32,613 nt of DNA from Bacteroidota bacterium. Its GTDB lineage: Bacteria > Bacteroidota > Bacteroidia > Bacteroidales > Bacteroidaceae. The DNA lies in contig JAEXAJ010000073.1 of assembly GCA_023458215.1 (NCBI GenBank), positions 1 through 32,613 of the forward strand, in the 5' to 3' direction. The notes under the pieces are model-generated. The model did no database searches and had not been told where the DNA came from. It was given only the letters and a program-made list of their open reading frames with translations. This document shows, piece by piece, positions 18,005 to 28,292 of the stretch; the first letter of the stretch is position 1, and every line of letters begins with the position of its first letter. The position numbers and the translations under genes were made by a program.

Positions 18005-18178
18005 ATGACGAAGAACTTTGAAATACGAAATAGTACTGCCCAGGATGCCAAACAATATGCTGAGTCTGGGTTTGAAAAGTACCGTGTTATTCAAGACCGT
18101 CTGTTTCAATCTGATTTTGATCGCTTTAATGGCGATGATATTTTACCGTTTGATTTTAAATCTGATAAAGAATGTTAG
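18005..18178 (+). pseudogene. RhuM-family remnant, internally deleted to 57 codons
   Basis: The frame reads MTKNFEIRNSTA and then continues QDAKQYAESGFEKYRVIQDR and LFQSDFDRF. The first 12 residues resemble the conserved N-terminus of Bacteroides RhuM-family proteins (FEIRNSTAEFL). The second part resembles the family's C-terminal segment (A-E-x-E-F-E-K-Y-R-x-x-Q-D-R-L-F-x-S-D-F-D-R). A full-length family member is about 300 or more residues, so nearly all the middle is missing and the junction lies after NSTA. The deletion kept the frame. The stop TAG at 18176-18178 overlaps the ATG of the alcohol dehydrogenase (18172) by 7 nt. It is probably non-functional as RhuM, though it may be translated. 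The family call rests on motif memory and should be checked by alignment. Confidence 0.6.
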
Positions 18179-19215
18179 CATATACCTATATAGCACAGGG
18201 TAAGTTCGAACTTCAAGAGAAGCCAATGCCACGAATCTTAGATTCGCGGGATGCCCTTGTGCGTGTCACACTTGGAAGTGTTTGTAGCAGCGATTTACAT
18301 ATCAAGCATGGTAGCGTGCCTCGTGCTATTCCGGGCATTACCGTTGGTCATGAGATGGTAGGCGTAGTAGAAGAAGTAGGCTGTAATGTTACTACAGTGA
18401 AGCCCGGCGACAGAGTGACCGTGAATGTAGAAACCTTTTGCGGCGAATGCTTCTTTTGCCGGAAGGGATTTGTGAACAACTGCACTGATCCCAATGGCGG
18501 TTGGGCTTTGGGTTGCCGCATTGACGGCGGACAAGCCGAATATGTTCGTGTGCCCTATGCCGATAGCGGTCTGAACCGTATTCCCGATACAGTGAGCGAC
18601 GAACAGGCTCTATTAGTAGGCGACGTGCTTGCCACCGGATTTTGGGCTGCCCGCATTTCGGAGATTACCGAAGATGATACAGTGCTGATAATAGGGGCAG
18701 GTCCTACCGGCATTTGTACCCTGCTTTGTGTGATGCTGAAGAAACCGAAGAGAATCATTGTTTGCGAAAAGTCGCCCGAACGCATCCGGTTTGTTAGCGA
18801 ACACTACCCTAATGTCTATATAGTAGAACCTGAGAAATGCAAAGATTTCGTGCTTCAGCATGCTGACCACGGCGGAGCTGATGTCGTTTTAGAAGTAGCC
18901 GGAAGTGATGACTCTTTTCATTTGGCATGGGAGTGTGCCCGCCCCAATGCCATAGTTACCGTAGTAGCTCTTTACGAAAAACCGCAACTTTTGCCTTTGC
19001 CCGATATGTATGGCAAGAACCTCACTTTCAAGACCGGAGGAGTAGATGGTTGTGATTGTGCCGAAATTCTTCGTCTGATAGAACAGGGCAAGATAGATAC
19101 TACTCCGCTTATCACCCACCGATATCCATTGAATGAAATAGAAGAAGCTTATCGCATCTTTGAAAATAAATTGGATAGAGTGATAAAAGTGGCTATAGTA
19201 GGAAAAAACTATTAA
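18172..19215 (+). CDS. Zinc-dependent alcohol dehydrogenase (MDR family)
   Basis: This 347-residue cytoplasmic oxidoreductase of the medium-chain dehydrogenase/reductase superfamily oxidises an alcohol or polyol with NAD(P). Catalytic zinc ligands are visible as Cys38 (GSVCSSD) and the GHE motif with His60-Glu61. The structural zinc site is Cys90, Cys93, Cys96 and Cys104 (CGECFFCRKGFVNNC). The Rossmann motif GAGPTG follows at about residue 172. The length is normal for the family. The substrate is not identifiable; the closest general types are alcohol, sorbitol or threonine-type dehydrogenases. Its start codon lies within the last codons of the RhuM remnant, so expression may depend on the remnant's promoter and on translational coupling. 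It has no obvious partner genes. Confidence 0.88.
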   Translation: MLAYTYIAQGKFELQEKPMPRILDSRDALVRVTLGSVCSSDLHIKHGSVPRAIPGITVGHEMVGVVEEVGCNVTTVKPGDRVTVNVETFCGECFFCRKGFVNNCTDPNGGWALGCRIDGGQAEYVRVPYADSGLNRIPDTVSDEQALLVGDVLATGFWAARISEITEDDTVLIIGAGPTGICTLLCVMLKKPKRIIVCEKSPERIRFVSEHYPNVYIVEPEKCKDFVLQHADHGGADVVLEVAGSDDSFHLAWECARPNAIVTVVALYEKPQLLPLPDMYGKNLTFKTGGVDGCDCAEILRLIEQGKIDTTPLITHRYPLNEIEEAYRIFENKLDRVIKVAIVGKNY

Positions 19216-19402
19216 AAAGCTTATTGTAGATGTCTTGAAAAAACATTTACTGATAATCAGCGATTTATATTCTTTCCCTGTAGAGATTGTCCTCATTTCG
19301 TTTTTATCTCTACTCTTTGCCTCTTTCTTCATTGTAGAGATGGCCTATTTTTAATGTGTTGTTTTCTAGTAGTTTAATCAATTTGGCTGTAGATGCCATT
19401 TT

Positions 19403-19434
19403 CTTGCATTTCCTGCTTTCCCACCCTAACTTTG
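19403..19434 (+). promoter_or_regulatory. Promoter and leader of the HU-like gene
   Basis: CTTG (19403-19406) and TAACTTTG (19427-19434), 20 bp apart, fit the Bacteroides promoter consensus with one mismatch in the -33 box. This predicts a 5' leader of about 130 nt, unusually long, which contains a small hairpin with a UUCG loop (AGGGT/ACCCT, 19510-19523). The remaining part of the 352-bp gap (19216-19402) is AT-rich and I see no gene in it. Confidence 0.6.
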
Positions 19435-19567
19435 CAACATCGCTTTTGAGAGAAACGGATGCTATACCGTTGAGGCCTCGCGGCAAACTTTCGGTCTTTT
19501 AAAGGAGATAGGGTTTCGACCCTTTACATTATTATTATAGTATTAACCCTTTAAAAATTGAAAAATT

Positions 19568-20050
19568 ATGGGACTTCAGTATGTAGTAGCAAAGAGAGTG
19601 TTTGGTTTTGATGAAACAAAAGCCGAAAAGTATGTTGCCAAATCCGTAGGAAGTGGCGAATTGAGTTTTGACAAGTTGTGTGCTAAAGTAAGCCGTATCC
19701 TTGGTATTCACCGAAAAACGGTGGACTTGGTGGCTGCCGGTCTTGTAGACATCATGTCGGAAGAGATTGATGACGGAAAGACTGTTCGATTGGGAGAATT
19801 CGGGCTGTTCCGCCCTTCTTTCGTAGGGAAGTGTGCAGATACGGAAGCAGGTGTTACGGCAGCTAATATTGTGCGTAAGCGTATTCTCTTTTTCCCGGGA
19901 AAAGCTTTCGGCCAGATGCTGGGAAGTATGAGTGTAACCAAAATGGTAATTCCCGATACCGACTATACCGACGGAAGCAGTACCGGTGGTGGTAATTCAA
20001 ATCCTTCAGGTGGCAAACCGGGTGATGAAAACGATAATCCTTTAGGATAA
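19568..20050 (+). CDS. HU-like DNA-binding protein, Bacteroidetes type, with Gly/Asn-rich tail
   Basis: This 160-residue protein has an HU/IHF-like core of about 125 residues (MGLQYVVAKRVFGFDETKAE at the start; IDDGKTVRLGEFGLFRPSFV in the middle). It belongs to the Bacteroidetes-restricted HU-related group, in which the first helix region is extended compared with classic 90-residue HU. The basic segment AANIVRKRILFFPGKAFGQML corresponds to the DNA-binding arm region and its C-terminal extension. The last 30 residues (about 130-160) are Gly/Ser/Asn/Asp-rich (TGGGNSNPSGG) and probably disordered. It would act as a nucleoid or local DNA-bending protein in the cytoplasm. It is a single-gene transcript with its own promoter and strong terminator. 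Confidence 0.88.
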   Translation: MGLQYVVAKRVFGFDETKAEKYVAKSVGSGELSFDKLCAKVSRILGIHRKTVDLVAAGLVDIMSEEIDDGKTVRLGEFGLFRPSFVGKCADTEAGVTAANIVRKRILFFPGKAFGQMLGSMSVTKMVIPDTDYTDGSSTGGGNSNPSGGKPGDENDNPLG

Positions 20051-20083
20051 CCGCTTGTATACTTCGAATATATAGGCTGATAG

Positions 20084-20128
20084 AAACGGGAGTGAAGGGT
20101 ACGGAATACCCCTTCATTCCCGTTTTTA
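20084..20128 (+). terminator. Strong terminator after the HU-like gene
   Basis: AAACGGGAGTGAAGGGTA (20084-20101) pairs with TACCCCTTCATTCCCGTTT (20107-20125), with one bulged or mismatched base, followed by TTTATTT. The stem is long and GC-rich at its base, typical of an intrinsic terminator. Confidence 0.88.
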
Positions 20129-20215
20129 TTTCCTTAAATAACTCTTATGCAAACGTTTGCCGACAAATCATTCATCTTTTCGTTCGATAGTTTCCTGTAT
20201 TTCCTCTTTACTACT

Positions 20216-20223
20216 TATATTTG
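20216..20223 (+). promoter_or_regulatory. Candidate -7 box for the GH97 gene
   Basis: TATATTTG matches TAnnTTTG and predicts a start of transcription near 20230, about 24 nt before the ATG at 20254. A convincing -33 TTTG is not seen at the expected spacing. Confidence 0.5.
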
Positions 20224-20226
20224 TAG

Positions 20227-22440
<2,214 letters not shown>

Positions 22441-22477
22441 ACAGGGTAAAAAGAGTTTTTTAATTAGGTGTTAGTGG

Positions 22478-22512
22478 CGCCCCGCAGAAGTTGGTTTCTG
22501 CGGGGCGTTTTT
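22478..22512 (+). terminator. Terminator after the GH97 gene
   Basis: CGCCCCGCAGAA (22478-22489) pairs with TTCTGCGGGGCG (22496-22507) around a short loop, followed by TTTTT. The T run overlaps the stop codon of the convergent MFS gene. On the opposite strand there is no T run, so it serves the plus-strand gene only. Confidence 0.9.
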
Positions 22513-23917
22513 ATGAATTCTTCTTTTGAAGCGCGGATGTTTCGGATAACCGCAGACTGCTCACCACTGCTGCTATCAAGGCAAAGACGCTACCTGTTAT
22601 CAGGCAAACCTCCGTACTTTTGCCTCCTGCAATCCAACTGAATAAGAGTGCTACGAAGGTCGTTCCTAAGGTTTGTCCCATAAGTCGTGCCATCCCCAAC
22701 ATGCCACTGGCTCCTCCTGAACGCCGGGATGGGGCGGAAGATATAATAGTACTGTTATTAGGAGTTTGGAAGATGCCGAACCCTGCCCCGCAGAGAGCCA
22801 GTCTCCAAACAATGCTTATCACCGATGATTCGGCGTCCAAGCTCGATAGTGAGAAAAGTCCGATACCGAATATTACCATACCGACACTGCCCAAAATACC
22901 CGGATGAATCCGCTCAACCAGATATCCGGCGATAGGAGCCGTAATCAGGGAGGCGAGCGGCCAGGGAGTTAATAACAAACCGGTCATCACTTCGCTATGT
23001 CCCAATGTGTTTTGCAAGAAGAAAGGCAAAGAGATCATAGCCAGCATTTGTGCGGTAAACGAACAGACCGAAGTAAGAATAGAAAGCCTGAATATAGGAA
23101 TCTTCAGTAAATCGAGCGGAAGTAAAGGAGCTTCTTGCCCTAGCTGACGTCTTACATAATAAGTACCCACAACCAGCAATACTATCAGTTGAAGTATCAG
23201 ATAATCGTAACGCTCGTGGTGTGCAAAACCATCCAGTGTATAGATCAGCAATCCGAAAGTAATGGCATTGGCTACTGCGCTGATTGTATCGAACTTACGT
23301 TGCCTGTTCTCTTCCTGACGGGGTAAGAATTTGATTCCCAGTGTTAAGGCTACAAGTCCTAAAGGCAGATTAATGGCAAATAGCCAATGCCACGATGCAA
23401 TCGATAATATTCCGCTGGCTACGGATGGACCTGCTGCTGCCGATATAGCAATAATCATGGCATTGATTCCCATGCCTCTGCCTATTTGACTTTTCGGATA
23501 GATTTGCCGTAATAATGCTGTATTGACACTGGTGATGGCGGATGCGCTAAATCCCTGGAAGACACGTGCGGTAGTCAACGTCCAAAAAGAATCGGATAGC
23601 GCACAGATCAACGAAGTAATGCAAAACAAGATTACACCTGAGATGAATACCTTTCGATATCCCCATATCTCCCCCAAAGACGAGAAAGAGAGTAACGATA
23701 CAACGATAGCCAATTGATAGCCGTTGACAATCCATGTAGTGACCGAAGGGGAGGTGTCAAAATCATGCGCTAGGGTGGGCAAGACCACATTGCTTATATT
23801 AATGTCGAGCACCGACATACTGAGTGCGAAACCAATGGCTACTATTGCCCATATCCGCCGGGGTAGAGGTAGTCCGTCAGTTTCATTTCCGGCTTGTATA
23901 TTTTTATATTGAACCAT
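22511..23917 (-). CDS. MFS drug/multidrug efflux transporter, DHA2 (EmrB/QacA) family
   Basis: This 468-residue polytopic inner-membrane protein has about 14 hydrophobic segments. Family motifs are present: the TM1 motif SVLDINISNVVLPTLAHDF typical of DHA2 proteins, motif A between TM2 and TM3 (LGEIWGYRKVF), motif B-like ARVFQGFSASA, and motif C in TM5 (GPSVASGIL), which marks drug/H+ antiporters. The length is normal. The substrate is not predictable. It is transcribed alone and divergently from the PurF-like gene across a 234-bp gap that contains a perfect 12-bp palindrome. No TetR- or MarR-type regulator is encoded next to it. Confidence 0.9.
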   Translation of the reverse strand: MVQYKNIQAGNETDGLPLPRRIWAIVAIGFALSMSVLDINISNVVLPTLAHDFDTSPSVTTWIVNGYQLAIVVSLLSFSSLGEIWGYRKVFISGVILFCITSLICALSDSFWTLTTARVFQGFSASAITSVNTALLRQIYPKSQIGRGMGINAMIIAISAAAGPSVASGILSIASWHWLFAINLPLGLVALTLGIKFLPRQEENRQRKFDTISAVANAITFGLLIYTLDGFAHHERYDYLILQLIVLLVVGTYYVRRQLGQEAPLLPLDLLKIPIFRLSILTSVCSFTAQMLAMISLPFFLQNTLGHSEVMTGLLLTPWPLASLITAPIAGYLVERIHPGILGSVGMVIFGIGLFSLSSLDAESSVISIVWRLALCGAGFGIFQTPNNSTIISSAPSRRSGGASGMLGMARLMGQTLGTTFVALLFSWIAGGKSTEVCLITGSVFALIAAVVSSLRLSETSALQKKNS

Positions 23918-23994
23918 AATGTCGTTTTTCTTAAAGATTATAGTGATTTATACACTACTCCGAAACCTTGAATCTGTTTTTTTATTTAAAAACA

Positions 23995-24006
23995 ATCTTT
24001 AAAGAT
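23995..24006. promoter_or_regulatory. 12-bp palindrome ATCTTTAAAGAT upstream of MFS gene
   Basis: A perfect dyad in the divergent intergenic region, about 80 bp before the MFS start codon. It could be an operator, but AT-rich palindromes occur by chance and no regulator is encoded nearby. Confidence 0.3.
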
Positions 24007-24104
24007 AACAATTTGTTCTTTTCATTGCTCAGACCAATTTGCGAAAATAAGTTTTTTTAGAATTTGAATCAGTAGATTATGACGTGAACAAAGAAACTTC
24101 TTTG

Positions 24105-24112
24105 TAACTTTG
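24105..24112 (+). promoter_or_regulatory. Candidate -7 box for the PurF-like gene
   Basis: TAACTTTGC fits TAnnTTTG and predicts a transcription start near 24119, about 33 nt before the ATG at 24152. No convincing -33 box is seen. Confidence 0.55.
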
Positions 24113-24151
24113 CAGTCCTTAATTTAAGTAACTAATAATAAAAAAGAATAT

Positions 24152-25561
24152 ATGGGAGGTTTTTTCGGAACGGTCGCTAAAGCAGGTTGTGTGACAGACT
24201 TGTTTTACGGTACAGATTATAATTCGCATCTAGGGACAAAACGTGGAGGATTAGCAACGTATGATGCAGACACAACACTATTTACTCGCTCTATCCATAA
24301 CTTAGAAAGTACCTATTTTCGCACCAAGTTTGAAGATGAACTGGATAAGTTTAAAGGAAATTCCGGAATAGGAATCATCAGCGACACAGACCCCCAACCT
24401 CTTATCTTAAACTCCCACCTCGGCCGCTTCGCCATCGTTACAGTAGCTAAAATCGTAAACATGCAGGAACTTGAAACTGAATTGCTCACACAAAATATGC
24501 ATTTCGGCGAACTGAGTTCAGGCAAAACCAATCAAACGGAACTTATTGCCCTTCTTATCATACAAGGTAAGACATTTGAAGAAGGTATCGAGAATATGTT
24601 TAAGCACATCAAGGGTTCATGTTCTTTGTTGCTGCTCACTGAAGATGGGATTATTGCCGCTCGTGACCGATGGGGACGTACTCCGGTGGTTATCGGCAAG
24701 AAAGACGGGGCTTATGCCGCCACCAGTGAATCAAGCAGTTTCCCTAACCTGGATTATGAGATAGAACGCTACCTCGGACCGGGAGAAATAGTCCATATAA
24801 GTGCCGATGGCGTGAAGCAACTGCGCAAGCCGAATGAAGAAATGCAGATTTGTTCTTTCCTGTGGGTCTATTACGGTTTTCCCACCTCCTGTTATGAAGG
24901 CAAAAATGTAGAAGATGTACGTTTTACATCCGGCTTTAAGATGGGACAAAAGGATGATTCGGTGGTTGATTGTGCTTGTGGCATACCTGATTCAGGTGTG
25001 GGTATGGCATTGGGCTATGCCGAAGGAAAGCAAGTGCCCTATCATCGTGCCATCTCTAAATATACTCCCACTTGGCCGCGCAGCTTTACTCCCAGCAGGC
25101 AAGAGATGCGTTCTTTGGTTGCTAAGATGAAACTGATTCCTAATCGGGCTATGCTCGAAGGCAAACGTCTGTTGCTTTGCGACGACTCTATCGTTCGTGG
25201 TACTCAGCTGCGTGATAATGTGAAGGTACTGTATGAATATGGTGCCAAAGAAGTACATATCCGTATTGCTTGTCCTCCGTTGATATATAGCTGTCCGTTC
25301 GTTGGCTTTACGGCTTCAAAAAGTGATTTGGAACTCATTACCCGCCGCATCATCAAAGAATTGGAAGGAGATGAAAATAAGAATCTGGAGAAATATGCTA
25401 CTACCGGTTCTCCCGAATATGAGAAACTGGTAGACGTAATCAGAGAGCGTTTTGAACTTTCTTCTTTGAAGTTCAATACGTTGGAAACCTTGGTAGAAGC
25501 TATTGGATTACCCAAGTGTAAGATATGCACGCATTGTTTTGATGGTAGTAGTCATTTCTGA
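24152..25561 (+). CDS. Amidophosphoribosyltransferase homologue without glutaminase nucleophile
   Basis: This 469-residue protein has the PurF layout: an N-terminal Ntn-type glutaminase-like domain (1 to about 225) and a C-terminal type I phosphoribosyltransferase domain. The PRPP loop LLLCDDSIVRGTQ (Asp344-Asp345) is intact. Cysteines matching the Fe-S ligands of Bacillus-type PurF are present: QICSFLWVYY, PPLIYSCPF and the C-terminal CKICTHCF. The glutaminase half is altered. Normal PurF has Cys as residue 1 after Met removal (CGxxG), whereas this protein begins MGGFFGTV. The oxyanion Asn-Gly motif (HNGN) reads SHLGR (Leu90-Gly91). Glutamine hydrolysis is therefore unlikely. It may use free ammonia, be a regulatory paralogue or have another PRPP-dependent role. 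Family identity is sure; activity is not. A strong terminator follows. Confidence 0.85.
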   Translation: MGGFFGTVAKAGCVTDLFYGTDYNSHLGTKRGGLATYDADTTLFTRSIHNLESTYFRTKFEDELDKFKGNSGIGIISDTDPQPLILNSHLGRFAIVTVAKIVNMQELETELLTQNMHFGELSSGKTNQTELIALLIIQGKTFEEGIENMFKHIKGSCSLLLLTEDGIIAARDRWGRTPVVIGKKDGAYAATSESSSFPNLDYEIERYLGPGEIVHISADGVKQLRKPNEEMQICSFLWVYYGFPTSCYEGKNVEDVRFTSGFKMGQKDDSVVDCACGIPDSGVGMALGYAEGKQVPYHRAISKYTPTWPRSFTPSRQEMRSLVAKMKLIPNRAMLEGKRLLLCDDSIVRGTQLRDNVKVLYEYGAKEVHIRIACPPLIYSCPFVGFTASKSDLELITRRIIKELEGDENKNLEKYATTGSPEYEKLVDVIRERFELSSLKFNTLETLVEAIGLPKCKICTHCFDGSSHF

Positions 25562-25584
25562 TTGACAATTTGTCGTTAATGAAT

Positions 25585-25628
25585 AAAAAAGGGGCGTGAA
25601 TTGCTTGGCAGTTCACGCCTCTTTTTTT
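25585..25628 (+). terminator. Terminator after the PurF-like gene
   Basis: AAAAAAGGGGCGTGAA pairs with TTCACGCCTCTTTTTTT around a 10-nt loop (stem from about 25585-25600 to 25612-25628). The stem ends in seven T residues. This is a classical intrinsic terminator. Confidence 0.92.
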
Positions 25629-25634
25629 ATCTTT

Positions 25635-25841
25635 ACAGCCTCACCCCCGGCCCCTCTCCAATAGAGAGGGGAGAAGGAGGTGGGGTAAAGGAATGCAAAA
25701 ACCGTATTTTGAGAATAGATAATATAATTTGTGACTGTATCTGCTCGGGATCATCGTGAATTTTCCTGCTTATTCAGTCCGATAATAACCCCGCGCCCCC
25801 ATCTCCCCTCTCTTTTGGAGAGGGGTCGGGGGTGAGGCTGT
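25635..25841. mobile_element. 207-bp MITE-like element with 39-bp terminal inverted repeats
   Basis: The ends 25635-25673 and 25803-25841 are inverted copies matching at 37 of 39 positions. Each arm begins ACAGCCTCACCCCCG and contains its own small hairpin (CCCCTCTCC / GGAGAGGGG). The 130-bp interior is AT-rich and non-coding. The left end directly follows the PurF-like terminator and the right end stops 15 bp before the peptidase T ATG. GC-rich repeats of this kind are scattered in Bacteroides intergenic DNA. No transposase is encoded and target duplications are not clear, so mobility is inferred only from the structure. Confidence 0.65.
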
Positions 25842-25856
25842 AATTTGTTTAATAGA

Positions 25857-27080
25857 ATGACCTTAGTAGAACGTTTTTTAAAGTACGTGAGTTTCGATAC
25901 TCAATCGAATGAGGAAACAGGTGTTACTCCGAGTACTCCGGGGCAAATGGTATTTGCCAACTATTTGAAAGGTGAATTAGCATCTTTGGGTTTGGAAGAA
26001 ATTACGTTGGATGAAAACGGGTATTTGTTTGCCACACTTTCGGCAAATATTGACAAACCGTTGCCCACAATAGGTTTCATCGCCCACATGGACACAAGTC
26101 CTGATATGAGTGGTGCGAATGTGTCTCCCCGCATCGTGAAGAACTATGACGGCAAAGATATTGTACTTTGTGCCGAAGAGAAGATTGTTCTTTCTCCTGC
26201 ACAGTTCCCCGAACTGCTTGCTCATAAAGGCGAAGACTTGATTGTAACCGATGGCAAGACCTTGCTTGGAGCTGATGATAAAGCCGGTATTGCCGAAATC
26301 GTATCAGCCATTGTGTATCTGAAAGAACATCCTGAAATCAAACACGGTAAAATCCGTATCGGTTTCAACCCTGATGAAGAAATAGGCTTGGGTGCGCATA
26401 AATTCAATGTAGAGCAATTCGGCTGTGAATGGGCTTACACCATGGATGGTGGAGAAGTGGGCGAGCTGGAGTTTGAAAACTTCAATGCGGCTTCTGCCAA
26501 GATTACCTTCAAAGGTCGTAATGTGCATCCGGGATATGCCAAGAATAAGATGATTAATTCCATTCGTGTAGCCAATTACTTCATGGCTATGGTTCCCGGT
26601 CAGGAGGCACCCGAACATACCGAAGGTTACGAAGGTTTCTATCACTTGATCGGTGTCAACGGCACTGTAGAACAAACTACCGTATCTTATATCATCCGTG
26701 ACCATGATCGTGACCGTTTTGAGAATCGTAAGCAAGAGATAGAGCATCTCGTAAGCAAAATCAATGAAGCGTATGGTGAAGGAACTGCTACCCTCGAACT
26801 TCACGACCAATACTACAACATGCGCGAGCAGATTGAACCGGTAATGCATATCATTGATACCGCTTTTGCCGCTATGCAGGCTGTTGGCGTAGAACCTCAT
26901 GTAAAGGCAATCCGTGGGGGTACGGATGGTGCGCAACTCTCCTTCAAAGGTCTGCCGTGTCCTAATATCTTTGCCGGCGGTTTGAACTTCCACGGTCGTT
27001 ACGAGTTTGTGCCTATCCAAAGCATGGAAAAAGCAATGAACGTCATCGTAAAGATAGCCGAACTGGTAGCTGCGAAATAA
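25857..27080 (+). CDS. pepT: Peptidase T (tripeptide aminopeptidase, M20B)
   Basis: This 407-residue cytoplasmic di-zinc aminopeptidase removes the N-terminal residue from tripeptides. Metal and catalytic residues are visible: His77 and Asp79 in [10 protein letters not shown], the bridging Asp140 in LLGADDKAG, Glu174-Glu175 in FNPDEEIG, Asp in [10 protein letters not shown] and the C-terminal His in [21 protein letters not shown] lies in the dimerisation/lid domain. The length is normal for PepT. The ATG at 25857 is chosen; a TTG four codons upstream (25845) is open but would place the start almost inside the MITE-like repeat. The gene lies 33 nt upstream of gcvT on the same strand and is probably co-transcribed with it. 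Confidence 0.95.
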   Translation: MTLVERFLKYVSFDTQSNEETGVTPSTPGQMVFANYLKGELASLGLEEITLDENGYLFATLSANIDKPLPTIGFIAHMDTSPDMSGANVSPRIVKNYDGKDIVLCAEEKIVLSPAQFPELLAHKGEDLIVTDGKTLLGADDKAGIAEIVSAIVYLKEHPEIKHGKIRIGFNPDEEIGLGAHKFNVEQFGCEWAYTMDGGEVGELEFENFNAASAKITFKGRNVHPGYAKNKMINSIRVANYFMAMVPGQEAPEHTEGYEGFYHLIGVNGTVEQTTVSYIIRDHDRDRFENRKQEIEHLVSKINEAYGEGTATLELHDQYYNMREQIEPVMHIIDTAFAAMQAVGVEPHVKAIRGGTDGAQLSFKGLPCPNIFAGGLNFHGRYEFVPIQSMEKAMNVIVKIAELVAAK

Positions 27081-27113
27081 TACTTAATACCTAATATTTA
27101 ATACCTGATTTTT

Positions 27114-28199
27114 ATGAAATTAACTCCGTTTACTGAAAAGCATATCTCACTGGGTGCCAAGATGCACGAATTTGCGGGATATAATATGCCTATTGAATAC
27201 TCCGGTATCATTGACGAACACCTCGCCGTATGTCAAGGTGTAGGTGTTTTCGATGTTTCCCACATGGGAGAGTTCTGGGTGAAAGGTCCTCATGCATTGG
27301 ACTTCTTACAGAAAGTAACTTCCAATAATGTGGCCGCTCTTACGCCGGGTAAGGTACAATATACTTGTTTCCCTAATGAAGACGGTGGTATTGTAGACGA
27401 TCTTCTGGTTTATCATTACGAGCCGGAGAAATATCTTTTGGTGGTGAATGCTTCCAATATTGAGAAAGACTGGAACTGGTGTGTCTCTCATAATACCGAA
27501 GGAGCCGAACTGGAAAACGCTTCCGACCACATGGCACAACTTGCCGTACAAGGGCCGAAAGCTATTCTCGCTTTACAAAAGCTGACTTCTATCAACTTAT
27601 CCGACCTTCCTTATTATACCTTTACTCATGGTGAGTTTGCCGGAGAGAAAGATGTGATTATCTCCAACACCGGTTATACGGGTGCAGGAGGTTTTGAACT
27701 TTACTTCTATCCCGAGGTTGCCATGAAGATTTGGGATGCAGTGTTCGAGGCAGGTGCTGAGTTTGGTATTAAGCCGATTGGTTTGGGGGCTCGCGATACC
27801 CTTCGTCTGGAAATGGGCTTCTGCCTCTATGGTAATGATTTGGATGATACTACATCGCCTATTGAAGCCGGTTTAGGATGGATCACCAAGTTTACGGAAG
27901 GTAAGAACTTCACTAACCGTGCGATGTTGGAAAAACAAAAAGCAGAAGGTACTACCCGTAAATTAGTTGGTTTTGAAATGATAGATCGCGGTATTCCCCG
28001 CCATGGTTACGAGCTATTCAATACAGACGGCACTGCCATCGGTGTGGTAACTTCGGGAACAATGTCTCCCACCCGTAAGATCGGTATAGGTATGGGATAT
28101 GTAAAACCTGAATTCAGCAAAGTCGGTACTGAAATAAACATCGACATGCGTGGCCGTAAACTAAAAGCAGTGATAGTGAAACCACCATTCAGGAAATAG
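27114..28199 (+). CDS. gcvT: Aminomethyltransferase (glycine cleavage system T protein)
   Basis: This 361-residue cytoplasmic T protein transfers the methylene group from aminomethyl-lipoyl H protein to tetrahydrofolate and releases ammonia. Diagnostic features are the N-terminus [35 protein letters not shown], the folate-site [10 protein letters not shown] with Asp95-Asp96, [11 protein letters not shown], and the central [12 protein letters not shown]. The C-terminal GCV_T domain includes [17 protein letters not shown]. The length is normal. The genes for H and P proteins are not in the window. The 33-nt gap to pepT contains TTAATACCT twice (27084 and 27098), a simple repeat of unknown meaning. 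Confidence 0.96.
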   Translation: MKLTPFTEKHISLGAKMHEFAGYNMPIEYSGIIDEHLAVCQGVGVFDVSHMGEFWVKGPHALDFLQKVTSNNVAALTPGKVQYTCFPNEDGGIVDDLLVYHYEPEKYLLVVNASNIEKDWNWCVSHNTEGAELENASDHMAQLAVQGPKAILALQKLTSINLSDLPYYTFTHGEFAGEKDVIISNTGYTGAGGFELYFYPEVAMKIWDAVFEAGAEFGIKPIGLGARDTLRLEMGFCLYGNDLDDTTSPIEAGLGWITKFTEGKNFTNRAMLEKQKAEGTTRKLVGFEMIDRGIPRHGYELFNTDGTAIGVVTSGTMSPTRKIGIGMGYVKPEFSKVGTEINIDMRGRKLKAVIVKPPFRK

Positions 28200-28205
28200 A
28201 AAAAT

Positions 28206-28290
28206 AAATGAAGAACTAAAAATGAAGAATTTAGCTGCGCACTATAACCGCATGGCAAATTCTTCATTCTTCATTTTTAGTTCTTCATTT
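28206..28290. terminator. Large inverted repeat / bidirectional terminator between gcvT and the M48-like gene
   Basis: The left arm 28206-28232 and right arm 28257-28290 are complementary over 27 bases, apart from a 7-nt insertion in the right arm (an extra TTCATTC). The AT-rich stem, rich in AATGAAGAA units, encloses a 24-nt loop. It sits exactly between convergent stop codons, so it probably ends both transcripts. Confidence 0.75.
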
Positions 28291-28292
28291 AA

